Source of the DNA: Hyposmocoma kahamanoa
Lineage: Eukaryota; Arthropoda; Insecta; Lepidoptera; Cosmopterigidae
Direction of reading: 5' to 3'
Length of the DNA: 64,000 nucleotides
Assembly (NCBI RefSeq): GCF_003589595.1
Contig: NW_020653200.1
Span: forward strand, 10,143,455-10,207,454
Shown here piece after piece: positions 59,675 through 64,000 of this stretch. The stretch's first letter is position 1. Every line of letters begins with the position of its first letter. The position numbers and the translations under genes were made by a program. The notes under the pieces are model-generated. The model was given only the letters and a program-made list of their open reading frames with translations, did not search any database and was not told where the DNA came from.

Positions 59675-59860
59675 GCATAGCGTCTAACACGGTTTGCTGG
59701 AAGACGTTGATTCGAATCTAGCCGGATCGAAGGATTTTTTTCTAAGTGTTCGACCTTTGTATTAATAATTATAACAAACTAGTGGAGTAATTACACAAAA
59801 ACAATTGAATATCATAGTGGTCAAATATTGTGATATTCAATAAATTTAAAAATTGCCTGT
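59675..59860 (+). mobile_element. tRNA-headed SINE
   Basis: ATAGCGTCTAACACGGTTTG, GAAGACGTTGATTCGAATCT, CGACCTTTGTATTAATAATT, AACTAGTGGAGTAATT and GAATATCATAGTGGTCAAAT in order. The same set occurs at 62755-62940. Confidence 0.75.
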
Positions 59861-60954
59861 ACATCACCGACCAAATGAAATTACTACCAACATTTCTACA
59901 AGTAACATAACTTATGTATTTATAGTCGCATTTGACAAAAGTGACTCATACCGCCCTATTTATAACCGACTGTATTCTAGATAAATGCACGCTTGATATT
60001 ATTTTAGCAACGTTTGATGACAAACAATAAAGCCTTCACTGCACTGACCATTTCTCGTTCAAACGACCATGAATTTAAATCTGATTTCAGCTCAGCAATA
60101 TAGGTGCCATGAACTGACTCACACAAATGTATCTATCTATACATTGAATTTCATGAAACAATTGCATTAGGTGTAAATGTGGTACCACCCGGAGTGCGAC
60201 AGATGGTGTTTTAATTTTTTTTGTAAATAGAACTGAAAGTGGTACATACGTAGAATAAATTCAGCCTAATACAATTTTTCATAACAAGTAAGCCGAAAAG
60301 TACATAACCACAAGAGTTAGCAAGCAAGCGGTCAGCGTGACAATGTATGGAGAGTCGTGCATGTTGCATTGCGAACGTTGTTCTTCCCTTAAATTAGATT
60401 GTAAATGCAAAACCAAACGTAGAGTGCATTATCCACGAAATTTTACATGTTTCTTTTACAAAAGTGAAAGTAGCGCTTTCGCTAAACAACACGCCGCGAT
60501 GTACGGAAACGCATAGCTATTAGATTTTGCATCTGCTCGGTTAGCGTTAGATTGGTTATGTGGAACCCATAATTTGCGGTTCTTCTCAAAATGACGTTAG
60601 TAAAGTTAAGAATATGTCACAGTGTACAATATCTGCCTCTATCTATGAGAGAAAACCTAAGCATTGTTTTAGATAACCAGCGGATGCTGCTTTTAACAGT
60701 ACTCATTGTTTTAATTAATTTAAAAATATTAGTTTTAATTTTGCATAACATTTAAATGATATTACTTTTATTGTTATAGCATTTTCAGGTGAGTTTCGAA
60801 TCAAAATAAACGAAATAATTAACTGCACACACGTTTTCCGCCGAGGTTCCAAAATAGAACTTGGAATATATATATGTAATGATATAAATAAGATTATGAC
60901 GCTAGCAATGCAACAGCAAGTAGAATGTGCCGCGTCCAAACACACTTACGAAAT

Positions 60955-61070
60955 TTGTCCCTCCCTAATTTGGGGGGTCTCTCGGTGCTGGGAAACCTTG
61001 CCGCATCTGAGTGCAGGAAAACGCAAACCTACATTAACCAATTGAGCTATCATAGCCTTTAAAGCCTGTA
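60955..61070 (-). repeat. tRNA-like remnant
   Basis: On the minus strand GGCTATGATAGCTCAATTGG resembles the start and A-box of a tRNA. The expected B-box GGTTCGANTCC is degenerate (AAGGTTTCCCAGCACC), with intervening sequence far too long. Probably the head of an old SINE. Confidence 0.3.
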
Positions 61071-61334
61071 ACCCTATTTTAACAGACAATCATGTAGTGT
61101 TAAGTGACGATAACGTTGCATATTACAATACATACAATGATTGTATAAAGACTATAAAAAACAATAAACTCGTACATTATCATCTTTGGTGAGCGTCATC
61201 GTTTTTAATATTGCGATGACAATGTTCAGCGCCGGGAAGAGTATTGGTAGTTCAGAGTGATCACAGGCGCTGACCGGTTAACGCTTGCTACTAAACAAAG
61301 CTTTCTTAGCGGGGTTTACGTTGGGACTACTAAC

Positions 61335-61507
61335 CTTGTGCCGCAGGTCGACTGACGTATGTTTGGAACTCCTGACGTGGCGCAACTACAGGAGCAGTAG
61401 ACCCAGGTACCTGAAGGGCTTTTTGTACCAGGCCAGTCAGGTTGGCCAACTGCCTTTCCATTTTCTCGACACGAAGACGCTGCATTTCATCGATTGGGGG
61501 ATTGACC
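61335..61507 (-). CDS. p140Cap/SKT homologue exon: first coiled segment
   Basis: 173 bp, phase 2 to 1, between CCGGTTTTCCAG and GCACAAG|GTTAGT. It encodes VNPPIDEMQRLRVEKMERQL and ANLTGLVQKALQVPGS, then a Pro/Ala-rich linker. MERQLANLTGLVQ is strongly conserved from flies to vertebrates in this family. Confidence 0.95.
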
Positions 61508-61763
61508 CTGGAAAACCGGCCATTAAATTCCACTGTTCTACGTAGAAACAGTGACACAATGTTATACCAGTTCGCTTAATGCTCCTAAAGGCGCTCGCAC
61601 CTACATTCAGTTAGATATTGTGGCCACAATGTCGCTAAGCAATGTTCAAATTCTATTTTTGTGTATATATTATTCCTACAATTTAAATTAATCTACAATC
61701 TTTATTTCTGAAAAACCTCTTGTTATATGACGCAAAATATTATCTTATTTTTGCTTGGTGTAC

Positions 61764-61859
61764 CTTCCGTCGTAAGGAGACCGCGGCATGGCACGAGGAG
61801 CGTTGGTGATGGGATTGACTCCGTATATTTGGTAGGAGTCATCTATCATCACATCATTG
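61764..61859 (-). CDS. p140Cap/SKT homologue exon
   Basis: 96 bp, phase 2 to 2, between TATTGTTTTCAG and GGAAG|GTACAC. It encodes NDVMIDDSYQIYGVNPITNA then PRAMPRSPYDG. The exon length is a multiple of three. The frame is closed by stops soon after the donor, so splicing is required. Confidence 0.88.
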
Positions 61860-62114
61860 CTGAAAACAATAATTCTACATGAAACCGCGCCCACATCACT
61901 AGTAGGTAGCCTGTAGGCAGAATCACAATGAAAATCAAATTTCGTAGTGTCCGCTGCTCTTTTTTTTAATTCCTCTATTTTTATTCTCATCTATTAAATA
62001 ATATTTAATCATTTTATTCTCACTTTTTTTTCATCGCCTTTGTTAGGACGTGGAGAAATACAATGTCAAGGAAGCGTTATGAAACGTGCTCTATATATAA
62101 CGTTGGCCACTTAC

Positions 62115-62253
62115 CCAGTTTCTTCGTCAATAACTGGAGCGATGGTTGGGCGGCCAGTGGCGGGCCCTAGAAATTGCGTGTAGTAGGGGTCTTCATACGG
62201 TGTCCGAGACGCGCCCCTTTCGGGAGACGACATGTAGCCTTCTCCCGCATGCG
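62115..62253 (-). CDS. p140Cap/SKT homologue exon
   Basis: 139 bp, phase 1 to 2, between GTTGTATTTCAG and AACTGG|GTAAGT. It encodes HAGEGYMSSPERGASRTPYE then DPYYTQFLGPATGRPTIAPV and IDEET. Tyr-rich motifs such as YEDPYY are of the kind phosphorylated in p140Cap, though that is only family inference. Confidence 0.9.
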
Positions 62254-62284
62254 CTGAAATACAACCTCAACTTTAAAGATAATA

Positions 62285-62425
62285 GAAAAAAGTATAGTTC
62301 TTAATACAAAGATCGAACACATAAAAAAAATATTTCGATCCAGCTGGATTCGAACCAACGTCTTCCAGCAAACCGTGGCAGATGCTTTGCCAACTAAGCC
62401 ACGGAACGAACTAGCGGACCTTACG
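62285..62425 (-). mobile_element. tRNA-headed SINE
   Basis: The minus strand reads CGTGGCTTAGTTGGCAAAGC, CTGCCACGGTTTGCTGGAAG, ACGTTGGTTCGAATCCAGCT and CGATCTTTGTATTAAGAACT. Its head has near-consensus A- and B-boxes but no acceptor-stem pairing or 3' end of a true tRNA. Confidence 0.7.
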
Positions 62426-62599
62426 AATTTTCTGTGATCGTTGCAGATCTTTGTTTTTGGTTTTTAACGACTTTTCTCACAGACGACGCTACGACAAAAA
62501 CTAATATTACCATACATTTATTTCATTATGATTTTATTTAATTTATTTGGTACATAGTTTAAAACTTAATTCATGTAACTTCAGATATAATTAATGTAA

Positions 62600-62692
62600 G
62601 CAATATGTGATATAATTAGTAATGTGATGTAAATTTAGGTATTATTAGGGACTATGTTGTGTGATATGAATAAATGAATTTGAATTTGAAAA
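62600..62692 (+). mobile_element. probable LINE 3' tail remnant
   Basis: GTGATATGAATAAATGAATT followed by TGAATTTGAAAAAAC resembles the TTTGAA-tailed 3' ends of the LINEs at 28.05 and 35.96 kb. No coding part remains. Confidence 0.4.
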
Positions 62693-62754
62693 AACTCGCT
62701 AAATAAAGAAACAAAGATCTGCAGCAAGTACATCCAAAAATTCGAGGGGTTCGC

Positions 62755-62940
62755 TACTTGGTTCGGTGGCATAGCGTCTGCCACGGTTTGCTGTAAAACG
62801 TTGATCCAAATCTTGCCGGATCGAAGCATTTTTTCTGAGTGTTTGATTTTTGTATTAATAATTATAAAAAACTAGTGGAGTACTTTCACCGAAATAAATG
62901 AATATCATGGTGGTCAAACATCGTGACATACAAAAATTTT
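62755..62940 (+). mobile_element. tRNA-headed SINE
   Basis: GGTTCGGTGGCATAGCGTCT, GCCACGGTTTGCTGTAAAAC, GTTGATCCAAATCTTGCCGG, TTTTGTATTAATAATTATAA and CTAGTGGAGTACTTTC. Same family as 59675 and, reversed, 62285. Confidence 0.75.
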
Positions 62941-63660
62941 AATATAAGTTAAATTAGAATTTAACGAGAAACAATAAGATTGAATATAAAAAAGCGAGTA
63001 ATAAAATAAAAATATGTGATTGTGAATCCAAAGCTATGTTTTATTAATCGAAAGTGAAATAGAAAAAGTTTTACATAAAAGCAAGCATAGTATTAATAAA
63101 ATGATTTTACTAGTAACTAAACTTAAAGAAAACGAGAATGATTGAATCTTTAACCATTTGTTTACAGCGGAGAATTATATTTTAACAGAATGACCATTCA
63201 TTTTTGTCTACAAATGATGAAATAACGAATATATTGTATGTATATTGTATGTGTGTCTATTTTAAATGTATGTCACCTACGTATCACCTTTTTATTATAT
63301 GTAACAAAGAAATCAATAAGTTACGTGACTACAGATATGAATAATGTAAAGTTACATAGTAAAATTCAGTACTTCAATTTTAAATAATAATTTCCGTCAA
63401 AGTACGGATATAATCATATTATAGTTATGTGCAGGTCTCAGTCATGAAATCGACCATTTTGAAATTCAAATAACTAAAGTTACGAAGTCGGACAATTTTA
63501 TTTTGATAACCGCCGAATGGAAATTTTGGTAATTTAAAAAATATATATATAAAGTATGTGCATTGAGCACAACATTGAGAAGGTGTAATGAAAGAAAAAG
63601 CTAGCAAAAGCATGTATGGAGCAAATTTGGAGCGAATGCGGAGGTCAAAGCCACGGTTAC

Positions 63661-63771
63661 CAGGAAAGGTGTAGAGCTGTTCGGGTGCGCGGGGGTACTC
63701 GACTGCGGCGAGCGGGAAACACCGTTCGGATCCACCACTCGGGATGTAACCACGCAACGGCTTTACCGGTG
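63661..63771 (-). CDS. p140Cap/SKT homologue, most upstream exon seen
   Basis: About 111 bp ending at TTTCCTG|GTAACC, phase 1, which joins correctly to HAGEGYM in the next exon. It encodes KPLRGYIPSGGSERCFPLAA then YPRAPEQLYTFP. The 5' border is uncertain: the best acceptor is GGTCTCTCAG (exon from 63771), but AG sites 10-30 bp further upstream are also in frame. The start codon lies outside the window. Confidence 0.75.
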
Positions 63772-64000
63772 CTGAGAGACCTACACATACACCTGTCTCA
63801 GCCTGGCTTTTTTAGACTTCCCCTTTGCACTTACTAACCCTCTGTACATTTGGATCCAGGAATTGCTTATCTACATCCCATCTTTCGTTTGGATCTAGTA
63901 GTTGGAACCGTGGATCCCAGTGAACTTATTCAATTACCGGAACCTCCTTTTTTTAGTGTGTTGATTTCTTATTTGTCGCTTTATGTTCTGATTAAGAAAC

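Larger units (their letters stand above)
45378..63771 (-). other. p140Cap/SKT-type AIP3-domain protein gene, 5' end outside window
   Basis: Twelve minus-strand exons splice into 711 codons plus stop with every phase compatible. The protein belongs to the family of vertebrate SRCIN1 (p140Cap) and KIAA1217/SKT, called coiled-coil protein CG32809 in flies. Landmarks in order are MERQLANLTGLVQKAL, EKSVSFEKSVSFSDEPPD, LKPAPPPKPAGL, then an alpha-helical AIP3-type region (RDLRIE, NLRRSTLSHAIQMRQLM, YRQDMLLLENDLYELE, KTVADWKLKFPILQDTMK, EEEPERLELALRRCKKLTGT). A low-complexity Pro/Ser-rich tail follows. p140Cap relatives are scaffold proteins at actin and Src signalling sites; that role is inferred from the family. 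Upstream exons are beyond 64000. Confidence 0.9.

Noticed and set aside
52915..62800. tRNA genes at 52.9, 59.7, 62.3 and 62.8 kb
   Set aside because: A- and B-box matches belong to SINE heads: the same non-tRNA body follows each and no acceptor stem closes.
1..64000. CRISPR array, operon or phage-like system
   Set aside because: Repeats are dispersed or tandem without regular spacers, and gene structure is eukaryotic with spliceosomal introns.

Overview
The window looks like nuclear DNA from a moth or butterfly. It is AT-rich, has small exons in long introns, and is full of tRNA-headed SINEs, mariner copies, MITEs and non-LTR retrotransposon pieces of kinds common in Lepidoptera. The order-level call is an inference; no species is claimed. 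One 10-N assembly gap lies in a microsatellite at 16701-16710.

Two protein-coding genes could be reconstructed from exon phase, splice sites and family motifs. (1) Corkscrew (csw, the insect SHP-2 tyrosine phosphatase), about 22.1-38.8 kb: 11 exons encode the second half of the C-terminal SH2 domain, the linker, the whole PTP domain and a short tail (432 codons, all phases compatible). Exons for the N-SH2 domain and the start of the C-SH2 domain were not found and probably lie upstream. (2) The insect homologue of p140Cap/SKT (AIP3-domain coiled-coil protein, CG32809 type), on the minus strand from 63.8 kb to a stop at 45.4 kb: 12 exons, 711 codons plus stop, with the 5' end outside the window.

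The most striking feature is that csw is broken in orientation. Its first two visible exons are on the plus strand (22140-23892), the next eight, carrying the catalytic domain, are on the minus strand (35789 down to 28413), and the probable last exon is back on the plus strand (38560). The minus-strand block is bounded by two inverted copies of one LINE 3' end (27.1-28.05 kb plus; 35.96-36.9 kb minus) that share about 284 bp with no mismatch seen by eye. A SINE that the LINE had entered is also split: its 5' part is at 24.0-24.2 kb and its 3' part at 35.93-35.96 kb in the opposite orientation. Flipping the block between the LINE copies restores csw, the SINE and the LINE insertion together. 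It is therefore either a recombination-mediated inversion or an assembly flip at an inverted repeat; since csw is essential in flies, an assembly flip or a heterozygous allele is more likely.

Layout: 1-22 kb is intronic or intergenic DNA with dispersed repeats, mariner and LINE scraps, two MITEs, a hairpin, a GAC/GATGAC microsatellite and two paralogous exon-like minus-strand ORFs. 22-38.8 kb is csw with nested transposons (mariner, SINEs, LINE, RTE fragment, MITE). 38.8-45.3 kb is intergenic with a MITE. 45.4-63.8 kb is the p140Cap/SKT homologue with SINEs, repeats and an unassigned plus-strand ORF in one intron.
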